The position numbers were made by a program, and so were the translations under genes. 64,000 bases of DNA. Origin: Solimonas fluminis. GTDB lineage: Bacteria; Pseudomonadota; Gammaproteobacteria; Nevskiales; Nevskiaceae. The stretch spans positions 1-64,000 of the forward strand of contig NZ_PSNW01000002.1 of NCBI RefSeq assembly GCF_002930645.1, read 5' to 3'. A model generated the notes under the pieces. It was not told the DNA's origin, did no database searches, and saw nothing but the letters and a program-made list of their open reading frames with translations. The stretch's first letter is position 1; each line of letters opens with the position of its first letter. Shown one piece after another: positions 31,995-40,882 of the stretch.

Positions 31995-34877
31995 CTACGG
32001 CTTGCGCCGGGCCTCGGCCTGGCGCTGGTCGTTGGATTTCAGCGGCAGGGCCCTGGCCTTAGCCTTGGGCGCCACCGCGCCCAGCGCGCCCAGCGGCAGG
32101 CCGGCGCCGGTGCAGGCTTCCTCGTCGGCGGTGTCCTCGGTCGGCAGCACGGTGTCGATCCAGCTCGTGATCAGGTTGGCGGCCTCGCCGTGCACCACGC
32201 TGCGGGCAATCGGCGGCATGCGCACGCCGGGCTCGGCGGAACCGACGCGGAACGGCAGGATCGAGCCCGCGGCGTCCTTGGGGATGATGTCGTAGAGCTT
32301 GCCGCCGGAACCGCGGCCCGCCGCGACCGGCTTCTTGCAGATGCCGTAGTGGATGTCGACGGCGCGATAGGCATCGAGGAACAGGCCGGAATTGGAGGCA
32401 CCGCCGTTGGGCTGGTGGCAGTGCGCGCAGTTCACTTCCAGGTAGGCGCGCACGCGCTGGTGGATGTCGTCGGCGGAATCCGGCAGCGCACCGCTGTCGC
32501 CGGGCACGTTCCAGCGCGGCGCCTTCTCGATGCCGGCCGCATCCACCGGCAAGCCCTCGAGCAGGCCGAGATCCTTGAGGTGCTGCAACTGGTTGACGTC
32601 CTGGCTGCCGTAGCGGGCGGTCTTGTTCATGAAGCGGGGCTTCAGGCCGATGGGCGCGGCGCCCGGCTCCTTGTCGTCGCCGCCGTGGCAGGTGACGCAG
32701 TTGAGCGCGGCGGGGATGCCGTAGCGCGCCGCGGAGCCGGTGTAGCGCCGCCGCTGGCCGCCGGCGGTCTTCACGTCCGGATCGTGGTCGAGGTAGTCGT
32801 ACTCGACGCTGGCTTCGCCGCCCTCGACCTTCAGCTCCGCCACGCGGCGGCCGTTCTCGGTCTTCCAGATGTAGGGCAAGCCCACCCAGTTCACGCCCTG
32901 CGCGGTCTGGCGCTTGATCAGCAGGCGCGTCTCCACCACGTTCTCGCTGATCAGCGCGCCGTCGGCGGCCTCCTTGCGGAACGCGAAGGTCTTGGCGATC
33001 ACCGTGCCCACCGGCATCTCCAGCGTCGCCTGCGGACCGTTGTTGTGGTCCTTGTACCGGGCCTGGGTGCCGGGCGGCAGGTAGATGAAGCGGTACTTGC
33101 TGGCGTAGTCGGAGAACAGCGCGGAGTTGAGGTCGTAGCCGACCCCGCCGCCGCTGGCGTTCTTCGTCGGGTCCTGCGGATCGGCGAACAGGCCGTACTG
33201 GTCCAGGCGCGGGCAATTGACCCGGGCCGCGGCCTCGAAGTTGGGCGTGCTGCCGCCCTTGCCGCAGAGCCGCGCCACCTCGGCCTCGGAGGGCCGCGGG
33301 TCGCTGGCGCCGCTGGGCTTGTACGGCAGCTGCAGCACCGGATCGGGCCGCGTGGGCAGGTCGCAGCGATGCGGAGCGAGGCTGTTGGACGCTGGCTTGA
33401 GCAGGTCCAGCAGCAGCTGCGGCAGCGAGCTGGAGGTCAGCTTGGCGTTAAGGAACGGCGTGGTCAGCAGCGTCGCCGGCTTGCTGTTCTCGTAGGTGTT
33501 GTCCTCGGCAATGCAGAGCCCGTTCTCCGGCTTCTTCAGGTCGCCTTCGGCGTCGAACTTCCAGGCGTTGTACTTGCACTCCGGCTCGGGGTCGCTGCGC
33601 TGGAAGTTGGGGCGGCCGCGCTCGTCGGTGCGCGGCTCCTCGCGCTGCTGGCTGGGATTGGGCTGTGTCAGCGGCACCCCCTGCTCGTCCACCGGCGGCG
33701 CGCAGTCGGCGGGCTTGTCCTCGGCGCCATCCCAGACGATGTGGGCGCCGCGGCCGAGGTTCTTGATGCGCAGCAGCAGCGGCAGCAGCGAGCCCTCGCC
33801 GCGCTCCGGGTCCGGCTGCTGCGGATTGCCGCCGTTGTCGCGGAACGCATTGCCGTGGATCTCGATGCCTTCCGGGAAGAAGTCGTACTTCTTGTCCGGC
33901 TGGTTGGGATCGGCCAGCGCGAAGTTGACGATGGCGATGCCGACCGTGTCGTTGTCGTGGACCTCGTTGCCGTAGATCTCCAGCTGGTCGGAGGCCAGGA
34001 TCAGCATGCCGGTGCCGCGCGGCGTCAGGCCCACGATGTTGCCGATGGGCGCGAAGTTGTCGGTGTTGTTGCCGTACGACTTGTTGTTGCGGACGATGTT
34101 CTTCTCGCCGTACTGCGACAGGCCCGGCAGGTCGAACACCAGGAAGCCGCCGACGTTGTTGGTGGCGACGTTGTCCTCGAACACGGCGCGGTAGGTATTC
34201 TCGAACTCGAAACCGGCGACGTTGTACTCGGCGCGCGTGCGCCGCACGATCACGTCGCTGGTCTGGCCGACATAGATGCCGGCGTCGGAAGCACCGTGGG
34301 CCTCGGAGTCCTCGATCAGCACATGGCGCGCCTCGACCGGGTAGAGGCCGTAGGCGCCATGGCTCTCGCGCGGCGTGTAGCCGGCGTCCTTCTCGGTGCG
34401 GCCCTCGGCGTCGCGCCAGCGGGCGCGCACGTCGCGCAAAGTCACATAGCGGGAGCGGAAGACGCGGATGCCGTTGCCCGGCGTGTCCTCCACCGTGAGG
34501 CCCTGGATCGTGATGCCGTCGGAATGCGAGGCGTTGATGCCCTCGGCGCTGTCGCTGTTCCTGAACGACAGGATGGTCTTGTCCTTGCCGGCACCCTTGA
34601 TCGTGATGCCGCGCTTGCCGTTGAGGATCAGGCCGGTGGGCAGGTCGTAGGTCCCTTCGCAGAACTCGATGACGTCGCCCTCGCGCGCCTCGAAGAACGC
34701 GATCAGCGCATCGCGCCGCACGTTGGCCGGATCGCAGACCTTGTAGGCCTTGGCGCCGTTGCCGCCGCCCGTACCGCCGCCGGGCTTGCCGTCGGAACGG
34801 CTGCCGCAGGCGGCCACGCCCAGGGCCAGTCCGCAGGACAGCATTACCGCAAGGCAGGACCGCAACCGCAGGTTCAT
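31995..34877 (-). CDS. Lipoprotein fusing a parallel beta-helix domain to a diheme cytochrome c-type domain
   Basis: A 960-residue protein. The lipobox GVAACGS lipidates Cys24. Residues 50-345 are right-handed parallel beta-helix repeats (GITIKGAGKDKTILSF, DGITIQGLTVEDTPGNGIRV, VLIEDSEAHGASDAGIYV, RAVFEDNVATNNVGGFLV). A Pro/Asp-rich linker (about 350-540) leads to a module that starts LDQYGLF and continues YDLNSALFSDYASKYRFIYL. It carries two haem c sites, C727-VT-C730-H731 and C817-AH-C820-H821, plus a Met in GVRMPPIA. This matches the pair of families I know as TIGR03805 and TIGR03806 (HNE_0200), usually adjacent genes and sometimes fused; their function is unknown. Expected on the cell surface or in the periplasm, possibly carrying electrons. 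It is a single-gene unit with its own terminator. Confidence 0.85.
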   Translation of the reverse strand: MNLRLRSCLAVMLSCGLALGVAACGSRSDGKPGGGTGGGNGAKAYKVCDPANVRRDALIAFFEAREGDVIEFCEGTYDLPTGLILNGKRGITIKGAGKDKTILSFRNSDSAEGINASHSDGITIQGLTVEDTPGNGIRVFRSRYVTLRDVRARWRDAEGRTEKDAGYTPRESHGAYGLYPVEARHVLIEDSEAHGASDAGIYVGQTSDVIVRRTRAEYNVAGFEFENTYRAVFEDNVATNNVGGFLVFDLPGLSQYGEKNIVRNNKSYGNNTDNFAPIGNIVGLTPRGTGMLILASDQLEIYGNEVHDNDTVGIAIVNFALADPNQPDKKYDFFPEGIEIHGNAFRDNGGNPQQPDPERGEGSLLPLLLRIKNLGRGAHIVWDGAEDKPADCAPPVDEQGVPLTQPNPSQQREEPRTDERGRPNFQRSDPEPECKYNAWKFDAEGDLKKPENGLCIAEDNTYENSKPATLLTTPFLNAKLTSSSLPQLLLDLLKPASNSLAPHRCDLPTRPDPVLQLPYKPSGASDPRPSEAEVARLCGKGGSTPNFEAAARVNCPRLDQYGLFADPQDPTKNASGGGVGYDLNSALFSDYASKYRFIYLPPGTQARYKDHNNGPQATLEMPVGTVIAKTFAFRKEAADGALISENVVETRLLIKRQTAQGVNWVGLPYIWKTENGRRVAELKVEGGEASVEYDYLDHDPDVKTAGGQRRRYTGSAARYGIPAALNCVTCHGGDDKEPGAAPIGLKPRFMNKTARYGSQDVNQLQHLKDLGLLEGLPVDAAGIEKAPRWNVPGDSGALPDSADDIHQRVRAYLEVNCAHCHQPNGGASNSGLFLDAYRAVDIHYGICKKPVAAGRGSGGKLYDIIPKDAAGSILPFRVGSAEPGVRMPPIARSVVHGEAANLITSWIDTVLPTEDTADEEACTGAGLPLGALGAVAPKAKARALPLKSNDQRQAEARRKP

Positions 34878-35143
34878 GGAGATGTCGGGCTCTCTGGCTG
34901 CGGCGGCTCCGTCATCCGGGGGGAGACGGTAACCGCTGGCTGTTCGTGGCTGACTCGGTCGTCAGGTCCGCAGTATTCGCCGGGCCCGCAGGGGCGGCAC
35001 TAGTAAATCCGCTCCCATCGCAAAGCAGCATTTTTGCTTGTTTTATTTAGTTAAAAATAATCAACAATGTTATTAATTAATAAACACCGCCGCTGCCGCG
35101 CGCACTCTGATTGCGGATGATTCGCGCTCGCAGGCGAGCGACG
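34878..35143. promoter_or_regulatory. Upstream region of the beta-helix/cytochrome gene with an AT-rich block
   Basis: No gene is seen here. 35030-35092 is markedly AT-rich (TTGTTTTATTTAGTTAAAAA and TTATTAATTAATAAAC), in contrast to the flanks. It likely contains the promoter for the minus-strand gene starting at 34877, although the AT block lies about 150 bases upstream and could be an activator or nucleoid-protein site. No clear operator was identified. Confidence 0.4.
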
Positions 35144-35144
35144 G

Positions 35145-35172
35145 GAAAGCCGGCCATGAAGGCCGGCTTTTC
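35145..35172. terminator. Terminator hairpin after acuI-like gene
   Basis: GAAAGCCGGCC, loop ATGA, AGGCCGGCTTTTC: a GC stem with an A-rich left and T-rich right flank, 18 bases beyond the stop of the acuI-like gene. Confidence 0.8.
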
Positions 35173-35189
35173 CGTCGCCGCCGCAGCGT

Positions 35190-36182
35190 TCAGGCCAGGC
35201 GCACCACGCTGCGCCCGGTGACCTTGCCGGCAACGATCTCGGCGCAGGCGGCGGGCACCTGTTCCAGCGTCACCTCGCGCGGCGCGATGAGGTCGAGCCG
35301 GGCCGGCTTCCAGGGGCCGGCGAGCTGCTGCCAGACCTCCAGTCGCCAGGCCCGCGGCATCTGCACGGAGTGGATGCCCAGCAGCGACACGCCGCGCAGG
35401 ATCAGCGGCATCACGGTGGTGTTCAGCTCGTGCGACTGCGCCAGGCCGATGCAGCCGATGTTGCCCCAGGGGTTCACCGTGCGCGTCAGGTAGGTCAGCG
35501 TCTCGCCGCCGACGTTGTCCACCGCGCCGCCCCAGCGGGCGGACTCCATCGGGCGCTTGCCCAGGTCCAGCGTGTTGCGGTCCACGATCTCGTCGGCGCC
35601 CACGGCCTGCAGGTAGTCCCGCGCCGCCTCCGGCTTGCCGGTGATGGCGGCGGTGGTGAAACCGGCACGCTTGAACAGCGACAGCGCCACCGACCCGACG
35701 CCACCGGTAGGGCCGGTGACGGCGATGGGGCCCATCTCCGGCGACTGGTGGTTCTCCAGCATGCGGCGCAGCGCCAGCGCGGCGGTGAAGCCGGCGGTAC
35801 CGAGCTGCATCGCTTCCTTCAGCGACAGGCCCTGCGGCAACGGCACCACCGAGGACGCGGCGACGCGGGCGTATTGGGCCAGGCCGCCGTCGTGCAGCTC
35901 GCCGATGTCGCAGCCGGTGACCAGCACCGGGTCGCCGGCCCGGTAGGCCGGATCGGCGCTCTCGGCGACGACGCCGGAAAGGTCGATGCCGGCGACGCAG
36001 GGCATGCGGCGCATGATGCGGCCCTTGCCGGTCACGGCCAGGGCGTCCTTGTAGTTGAGGCTGGAGTAGTGGACCTGGATCACCACCTCGCCGGCGTTGA
36101 GGTCGGCCAGCGTGAGGTCCTCGATCCGCGCCTCGGTGCCCTTGTCCTTGGCATGGACGCGGATGGCCTTGAATGACGTCAT
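35190..36182 (-). CDS. acuI: Acrylyl-CoA reductase AcuI / YhdH-type medium-chain oxidoreductase
   Basis: A 330-residue NADPH-dependent reductase of the YhdH/AcuI branch of the zinc-free MDR family, predicted to reduce acrylyl-CoA to propionyl-CoA and detoxify acryloyl compounds. The start FKAIRVHAKDKG and the segment SSLNYKDALAVTGKGRIMRRMPCVAGIDLSG are characteristic, the latter containing the NYKD found in the quinone-oxidoreductase branch. PIAVTGPTGGVGSVALSLFK is the cofactor loop. GCDIGELHDGGLAQYARV and the end IVAGKVTGRSVVRL also match. A zinc-binding set of cysteines is lacking. Divergent from pdxH with a 60-base gap, and ends at a hairpin terminator. Confidence 0.88.
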   Translation of the reverse strand: MTSFKAIRVHAKDKGTEARIEDLTLADLNAGEVVIQVHYSSLNYKDALAVTGKGRIMRRMPCVAGIDLSGVVAESADPAYRAGDPVLVTGCDIGELHDGGLAQYARVAASSVVPLPQGLSLKEAMQLGTAGFTAALALRRMLENHQSPEMGPIAVTGPTGGVGSVALSLFKRAGFTTAAITGKPEAARDYLQAVGADEIVDRNTLDLGKRPMESARWGGAVDNVGGETLTYLTRTVNPWGNIGCIGLAQSHELNTTVMPLILRGVSLLGIHSVQMPRAWRLEVWQQLAGPWKPARLDLIAPREVTLEQVPAACAEIVAGKVTGRSVVRLA

Positions 36183-36242
36183 GGAACGGTTCCTGTGCGT
36201 GCAGCTATGGGATGATGGGCGGCCATATTAATCGGGGCTGAC

Positions 36243-36863
36243 ATGAGCCAGTACACCAAGAACTCCCCGCTGGGCGACGGCGAACTGCTGCCGGATCCCA
36301 TCGCCCAGCTCGCCGCCTGGCTGGACGACGCGAAGGAGGCCGGCATGATCGAGCCCACCGCGATGGCCCTGGGGACCAGTGTGGACGGCCAGCCCTCGGT
36401 CCGCATCGTCCTCTTCAAGGGCTTCGTCGGCCAGGACCTGAGCTTCTACACCAACTACGAGGGCCGCAAGGGCCGCGAGCTGGCCGCCAACCCGCGCTGC
36501 GCCGCCACCTTCTGGTGGGACCGCCTGGAACGCCAGGTGCGCATCGAGGGCGCCGTGGAGAAGCTGCCGGAGTCGCTGTCGCGCGAGTATTTCTACCGCC
36601 GCCCGCGGGAATCGCAGATCGGCGCCCTGACCTCGCGCCAGAGCGCGGTGGTGGCCAGCCGGGAGGAGCTGGACCGGCGCTGGGAAGAGAACGCGCAGCG
36701 CCATGCCGGCGCCGAGGTACCCTTCCCCTCCTTCTGGGGCGGCTACCGGCTGGTCCCCGCGAGCCTGGAATTCTGGCAGGGCCGCCGCGGCCGCCTGCAC
36801 GACCGGCTGCGCTACACGCGCTCCGGCGCAAACGAATGGCGCATCGAGCGGCTGGAACCCTGA
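36243..36863 (+). CDS. pdxH: Pyridoxamine 5'-phosphate oxidase
   Basis: A 206-residue FMN-dependent oxidase that makes pyridoxal 5'-phosphate from pyridoxine or pyridoxamine phosphate. FMN-binding blocks are seen: DGQPSVRIVLFKGF, LSFYTNYEGRKGREL, CAATFWWDRLERQVRIEG, and YFYRRPRESQIGALTSRQSAVVASREEL. The C-terminal substrate part is FPSFWGGYRLVPASLEFWQGRRGRLHDRLRY, a signature of true PdxH rather than the general flavin-binding split barrel. Length is slightly shorter than E. coli (218), lacking part of the N-terminal tail. It lies 34 bases upstream of an SDR gene in the same direction, so the two may be co-transcribed. Confidence 0.95.
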   Translation: MSQYTKNSPLGDGELLPDPIAQLAAWLDDAKEAGMIEPTAMALGTSVDGQPSVRIVLFKGFVGQDLSFYTNYEGRKGRELAANPRCAATFWWDRLERQVRIEGAVEKLPESLSREYFYRRPRESQIGALTSRQSAVVASREELDRRWEENAQRHAGAEVPFPSFWGGYRLVPASLEFWQGRRGRLHDRLRYTRSGANEWRIERLEP

Positions 36864-36897
36864 AGATGGCGGCATCCAGCACCACGAGGAGCCCTTC

Positions 36898-37710
36898 ATG
36901 AACCCCTTCGACTTCAGCGGCAAGACCGTCTTCGTTTCCGGCGGCACCAGCGGCATCAACCTGGGCATCGCCCATGCCTTCGCGCGCGCCGGCGCCCGGG
37001 TGGCGGTGATGTCGCGCTCGCAGGACAAGGTGGATGCCGCCGTGAAGGAGCTGCAGGCCCATGGCGGCGACGTGGCCGGCTATTCCGCCGACGTGCGCGA
37101 TCCCGCCAGGGTGGAGGAAGCGCTGAAGACCGCCCATGCCCGTCTCGGTGCCATCGACGTGCTGGTCAGCGGTGCCGCCGGCAACTTCCCCGCCCCGGCG
37201 CTGGGCATCTCGCCCAACGGCTTCCGCGCGGTGGTGGAGATCGACCTGCTGGGCAGCTTCCACGTGCTGCGCGCCGCCTTCCCGCTGCTGCGCAAGCCGG
37301 GCGCCTCGATCATCCAGATCTCCGCGCCGCAGGCCTACAACCCCATGGAGTTCCAGATGCACGTCTGCGCCGCCAAGGCCGGCGTGGACATGCTGACCCG
37401 CGTGGGCGCCATCGAATGGGGCCCGGCCGGCGTGCGCATCAACTCCGTGGTGCCCGGCCCGATCGCCGACACCGAGGGCATGACGCGCCTGGCGCCGAAC
37501 GCCGAGGCCGAGCGGCTGACCCGGGAGTCCGTGCCGATGGGCCGCTACGGCAGCAAGCAGGAGATCGCCGACGCCTGCCTGTGGCTGGCCTCGCCGATGG
37601 CCAGCTACGTCACCGGGGTGGTGCTGCCGGTGGACGGCGGCTGGTCGCTGGGCGGGACCAGCGTGGCGAGTGCGGGGATGAAGCAAGCCTTGTCGGCAGG
37701 GAAGAAGTAG
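36898..37710 (+). CDS. Short-chain dehydrogenase/reductase, 2,4-dienoyl-CoA reductase-like
   Basis: A 270-residue Rossmann-fold oxidoreductase. The cofactor loop is FVSGGTSGINLGIA and the fold continues with VLVSGAAGNFPAPALGIS, where canonical SDRs have NNAG. In the catalytic stretch the usual YxxxK is replaced: MHVCAAKAGVDMLTR keeps Lys but has Val instead of Tyr. Loss of that Tyr together with GAAGNF and GPAGVRINSVVPGPI is the pattern of peroxisomal-type 2,4-dienoyl-CoA reductases, which use a different proton donor. So the likely substrate is an unsaturated acyl-CoA in beta-oxidation, but this is family inference. ATG 36898 follows GAGGAG. A terminator follows. Confidence 0.8.
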   Translation: MNPFDFSGKTVFVSGGTSGINLGIAHAFARAGARVAVMSRSQDKVDAAVKELQAHGGDVAGYSADVRDPARVEEALKTAHARLGAIDVLVSGAAGNFPAPALGISPNGFRAVVEIDLLGSFHVLRAAFPLLRKPGASIIQISAPQAYNPMEFQMHVCAAKAGVDMLTRVGAIEWGPAGVRINSVVPGPIADTEGMTRLAPNAEAERLTRESVPMGRYGSKQEIADACLWLASPMASYVTGVVLPVDGGWSLGGTSVASAGMKQALSAGKK

Positions 37711-37714
37711 GAAA

Positions 37715-37743
37715 CAAAAAAGGCCGGATCGCTCCGGCCTTTC
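37715..37743. terminator. Bidirectional terminator between SDR and cold shock genes
   Basis: CAAAAAAGGCCGGA, loop TCGC, TCCGGCCTTTC: a strong stem shared by convergent genes. Confidence 0.88.
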
Positions 37744-37763
37744 TCCGTTGCACCCCGGCTCGC

Positions 37764-37976
37764 TCAGGCCAGTACGGATACGTTCTCCGCCTGCAGTCCC
37801 TTCTGGCCCTGCACCACGTTGAACTGCACCTGCTGGCCCTCCTGCAGCGTGCGGTAGCCGTTGCCCTGGATCTGCCGGAAGTGCACGAACACGTCGTCAC
37901 CCGCCCCACGCTGGATGAAGCCGTATCCCTTGGCGTTGTCGAACCACTTCACGGTTCCGCTTTCACGATTGGACAT
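37764..37976 (-). CDS. Cold shock protein (CspA family)
   Basis: A 70-residue single cold-shock domain that binds single-stranded RNA and DNA as a chaperone. RNP1 is KGYGFIQ and RNP2 is VFVHF, separated as usual. The start [16 protein letters not shown] and the end [11 protein letters not shown] are standard. The ATG is at 37976. About 120 bases of untranslated leader precede the divergent M48 gene's region, and such leaders often carry cold-shock control, but no structure is clear here. Convergent with the SDR gene and separated by a terminator. Confidence 0.95.
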   Translation of the reverse strand: MSNRESGTVKWFDNAKGYGFIQRGAGDDVFVHFRQIQGNGYRTLQEGQQVQFNVVQGQKGLQAENVSVLA

Positions 37977-38158
37977 TGGTAAAACCCTTCCCCTTATCTG
38001 TCTCTGTCTCCGGTGCCGCGATCGTTGCGCGGCACGCACCTGGGCGTTCAGCCCGGATTCACTGTAGCGAATCCATTTTTTGGGGAGCAATCTTGCAGCG
38101 CACAAAATCCGGGCGCTGATCTATCATTCGGCACAACCCAAGGATCACGGACCCTCCC

Positions 38159-38932
38159 ATGAACCGCCGCCTCGCCCTGCTTGCCACCGCCAGCCTTGCC
38201 GCCCTGGTCGTCGCCTGCGCCACCTCACCCACCGGCCGCAGCCAGCTGCGCCTGGTCTCCGACTCCGAGATGGACCAGATGGGCGTGACCGCCTTCCAGG
38301 AGATGAAGACCAAGACGCCTCCGACCAAGGACGCCAAGACCAGCGCCTACGTCAACTGCGTGGCCAATGCCATCACCCGCGAGGTGCCGGGCGGCCGGCA
38401 GTGGGAGGTGCAGGTCTTCGAGGACAAGCAGGTCAACGCCTTCGCCCTGCCCGGCGGCAAGATCGGCGTCTACACCGGCCTGCTCAAGGTGGCCACGACC
38501 CAGGACCAGCTGGCCGCGGTCATCGGCCATGAGGTCTCCCATGTGCTGGCCGGCCACTCGGCCTCGCGCGTCTCCAACCAGATGGCCTCGCAGCTGGGTG
38601 TGTCGATCCTCAGCGCCGCTTCCGGCGTGGACGCCAACATGATCGGCATGGGCGCCAACCTGCTGCTGGTGCTGCCCTTCTCGCGCGGCGACGAGACCGA
38701 GGCCGACGTGCTGGGCGAGGAACTGATGGCGCGCGCGGGCTTCGACCCGCGCCAGTCGGTCGCGCTGTGGCAGAACATGGCCAAGGCCAGCGGCGGCAAC
38801 GCCCCGCCGCAGTTCATGTCCACCCACCCCGCCAACGAAACGCGCATCCGCGATCTCAACGCGCACCTGGCCAAGGCCGTGCCGCTGTATGAGCAGGCGG
38901 TGGCGGCCGGCAAGAAGCCGCGCTGTTCCTGA
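38159..38932 (+). CDS. M48 family metalloprotease lipoprotein
   Basis: A 257-residue zinc protease. The signal peptide ends in LVVAC (Cys20), so the protein is lipid-anchored. The active site is VIGHEVSHVLAGHSASR with H124-E125-H128, and the third ligand Glu lies in FSRGDETEADVLGEELMARAG. It resembles LoiP/YcaL-type outer- or inner-membrane lipoprotein proteases that degrade misassembled outer-membrane proteins; HPANETRIRDLNAHL is also typical. The DQMGVTAFQEMKTKTPPT stretch before the catalytic domain is conserved in this group. It stands alone with a 53-base upstream region shared with the cold shock gene, and is followed by two REP-type hairpins. Confidence 0.9.
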   Translation: MNRRLALLATASLAALVVACATSPTGRSQLRLVSDSEMDQMGVTAFQEMKTKTPPTKDAKTSAYVNCVANAITREVPGGRQWEVQVFEDKQVNAFALPGGKIGVYTGLLKVATTQDQLAAVIGHEVSHVLAGHSASRVSNQMASQLGVSILSAASGVDANMIGMGANLLLVLPFSRGDETEADVLGEELMARAGFDPRQSVALWQNMAKASGGNAPPQFMSTHPANETRIRDLNAHLAKAVPLYEQAVAAGKKPRCS

Positions 38933-38948
38933 GACGATGCAGGTAAAC

Positions 38949-39060
38949 CTGTAGGAGCCAGCTTGCTGGCTCCTACAGACAGAACAACCTCGTGGGAGCG
39001 GCTTCAGCCGCGATCTTCTGCGCCGCCAGATCGGCAACCGCGGCTGAAGCCGCTCCCGCA
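38949..39060. repeat. Two REP-type hairpins
   Basis: 38949-38978 is CTGTAGGAGCCAGC, TT, GCTGGCTCCTACAG, a perfect short palindrome. 38992-39060 pairs GTGGGAGCGGCTTCAGCCGCGATC with a facing CCGCGGCTGAAGCCGCTCCC copy. They fill the gap between the convergent M48 gene and the ABC ATPase gene. Confidence 0.8.
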
Positions 39061-39080
39061 CGCCGGAACGTGGCCGGCGT

Positions 39081-40070
39081 TCACCCGCCCACGAAGTGGC
39101 AAGCCACCGCGCGCCCTCGCGAGAGCGACTTCAGCGGCGGCGGCTGGCGCGTGCAGTGCGGATCCGCGATCGGGCAGCGGGTGGTGAACACGCAGCCCAG
39201 CGGCGGGCTCAGCGGGCTGGGAATCTCGCCGCGCGCCACCAGCTCGCGCTCGCCCAGGTGCTGCCCGGGCACGGCCGCCATCAGGGCCTTGGTGTAGGGG
39301 TGCAGCGGCTGGGTGAACAGGGTTTCGCGCGGGCCCTGCTCCATGATCCGGCCCAGGTACATCACCAGCACGCGGTGGCTGATCAGGCGCACCACCGACA
39401 GGTCGTGCGCGATGAACAGCATCGACAGGCCGAATTCCTTCTGCAGGTCGCGCAGCAGGTTGATGATCTGCGCCTGCACCGACACGTCCAGCGCCGACAC
39501 CGGCTCGTCGCAGATCAGCAGGCGCGGCCGCACCACCAGCGCCCGTGCGATGCCGATGCGCTGGCACTGGCCGCCGGAGAACTCGTGCGGGTAGCGGTTG
39601 CGGTGCGCCGCCGACAGGCCGACGCGCTCCAGCCACTGCGCCACGCGGCGCTCGCGCTCGGCGGCGTCGATCTCGGGGCACAGCGAGCGCAGCGGCTCGG
39701 CGACGATGTCGCCTACGGTCATACGCGGATCCAGGCTGGCCAGCGGATCCTGGAACACCATCTGGATCTCGCGGCGCATGGCGCGCCAGCCCTCGGCGTC
39801 AAGGGTCTGCAGCGGCTTGCCGTCGTAGAGGATGCCGCCGGAGGTCACCGGCTGCAGGCCTACCAGGCTGCGCGCCAGCGTGGACTTGCCGCAACCCGAT
39901 TCGCCGACGATGCCCAGCGTCTCGCCGGGCGCCAGGTCGAAGTTCACCTCCTCCACCGCGCGCAGGATGCTGGGCTTGCTCCAGGGCCAGCTGCCGCGCA
40001 GGCTGAAATGCACGCGCAGGCGGCGGACGGACAGCAGCGGGGAGGAGGCGGGGGCGAGAACGGCGTTCAT
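39081..40070 (-). CDS. Oligopeptide/dipeptide-type ABC transporter ATPase (OppF/DppF-like)
   Basis: A 329-residue ATP-binding subunit that would drive import of peptides or similar solutes. Walker A is [19 protein letters not shown], the signature loop is [17 protein letters not shown], and Walker B is [18 protein letters not shown] with H-loop [12 protein letters not shown]. The C-terminal region [13 protein letters not shown]-type stretch is [18 protein letters not shown], with the conserved oligopeptide-transporter C-terminal motif [15 protein letters not shown]. This cysteine pattern binds an iron-sulfur cluster in DppD/OppD-like proteins. It is unusual that no permease, second ATPase or binding protein accompanies it. 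Either the rest is elsewhere or it is a remnant of a larger operon. Confidence 0.88.
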   Translation of the reverse strand: MNAVLAPASSPLLSVRRLRVHFSLRGSWPWSKPSILRAVEEVNFDLAPGETLGIVGESGCGKSTLARSLVGLQPVTSGGILYDGKPLQTLDAEGWRAMRREIQMVFQDPLASLDPRMTVGDIVAEPLRSLCPEIDAAERERRVAQWLERVGLSAAHRNRYPHEFSGGQCQRIGIARALVVRPRLLICDEPVSALDVSVQAQIINLLRDLQKEFGLSMLFIAHDLSVVRLISHRVLVMYLGRIMEQGPRETLFTQPLHPYTKALMAAVPGQHLGERELVARGEIPSPLSPPLGCVFTTRCPIADPHCTRQPPPLKSLSRGRAVACHFVGG

Positions 40071-40255
40071 GGCAGCCTAGGCTATCGGAACCGGAGCGTT
40101 CCGGCACGCCCTGGAAGGGCGGAGGAAGACGCAGGAAGAAGCAGCGGGCAAAACGCCGGACGCGGACTGACGTCGAATCAATCAGCGCCCCGGAAGTGCG
40201 TTTATGCCGACTGCAGGTGCAGTTAACAGAACCCGCCCACTCGCTACGCTAGGAT

Positions 40256-40277
40256 CCCCACGCCTCTTGGCGTGGGG
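40256..40277. terminator. Hairpin downstream of dps
   Basis: CCCCACGCC, loop TCTT, GGCGTGGGG, 23 bases beyond the dps stop. No T tract is seen on either side, so it may act in mRNA stability rather than simple termination. Confidence 0.4.
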
Positions 40278-40299
40278 CCCCTCTACGCGGCTCGGGACT

Positions 40300-40794
40300 T
40301 TATTCGAGCAGCGCCCGCAGCATCCACGCCGTCTTTTCGTGCAGCTGCATGCGCTGCGTCAGCAGGTCGGCGGTGGGCTCGTCGTGGGCCTCGTCGGCCA
40401 GCGGGAAGATGCTGCGGGCGGTCTTGACGCAGGCCTCGTGGCCCTCGACCAGCAGCCTCACCATCGCCATGGCCTCCGGCACGCCCTCGGTCTCCTTGAT
40501 GGAGGACAGGGCGGCGTACTGCTTGTAGGTGCCCGGCGCCGGAAAGCCCAGGGCGCGGATGCGCTCCGCCACCAGGTCCACCGCCAGGGCCGCCTCGTTG
40601 TAGTGCGTCTCGAACATCAGGTGCAGGGTATTGAACATCGGCCCCGTGACGTTCCAGTGGAAGTTGTGGGTCTTCAGGTACAGGGTGTACTCGTCGGCCA
40701 GCAGGCGCGAAAGGCCGTCGGCGATGGCCTTGCGCTGGTCCTTGCCGATGCCGATGTCGATCTTCGCCTTCTGCTTCTTGCTGTCCTTGGCCAT
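40300..40794 (-). CDS. dps: Dps family DNA-binding ferritin-like protein
   Basis: A 164-residue mini-ferritin. The dodecamer stores iron using peroxide as oxidant and protects DNA. The ferroxidase residues are in [21 protein letters not shown] (His) and [23 protein letters not shown] (Asp and Glu), the inter-subunit site of Dps. A lysine-rich N-terminal tail ([15 protein letters not shown]) could bind DNA. ATG 40794 is used because the longer frame upstream lacks a good ribosome site and the GAAGGCTC before ATG resembles one. It follows an epimerase gene on the same strand by 88 bases but looks separately expressed. Confidence 0.92.
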   Translation of the reverse strand: MAKDSKKQKAKIDIGIGKDQRKAIADGLSRLLADEYTLYLKTHNFHWNVTGPMFNTLHLMFETHYNEAALAVDLVAERIRALGFPAPGTYKQYAALSSIKETEGVPEAMAMVRLLVEGHEACVKTARSIFPLADEAHDEPTADLLTQRMQLHEKTAWMLRALLE

Positions 40795-40882
40795 GAGCCT
40801 TCTCCTGTGGGGATTCCCGAGTTTAGCCAGCGATGGACGAGGGAAGCCATTGAATAGTTCCTTCATCCACAATTAAGCGAAA

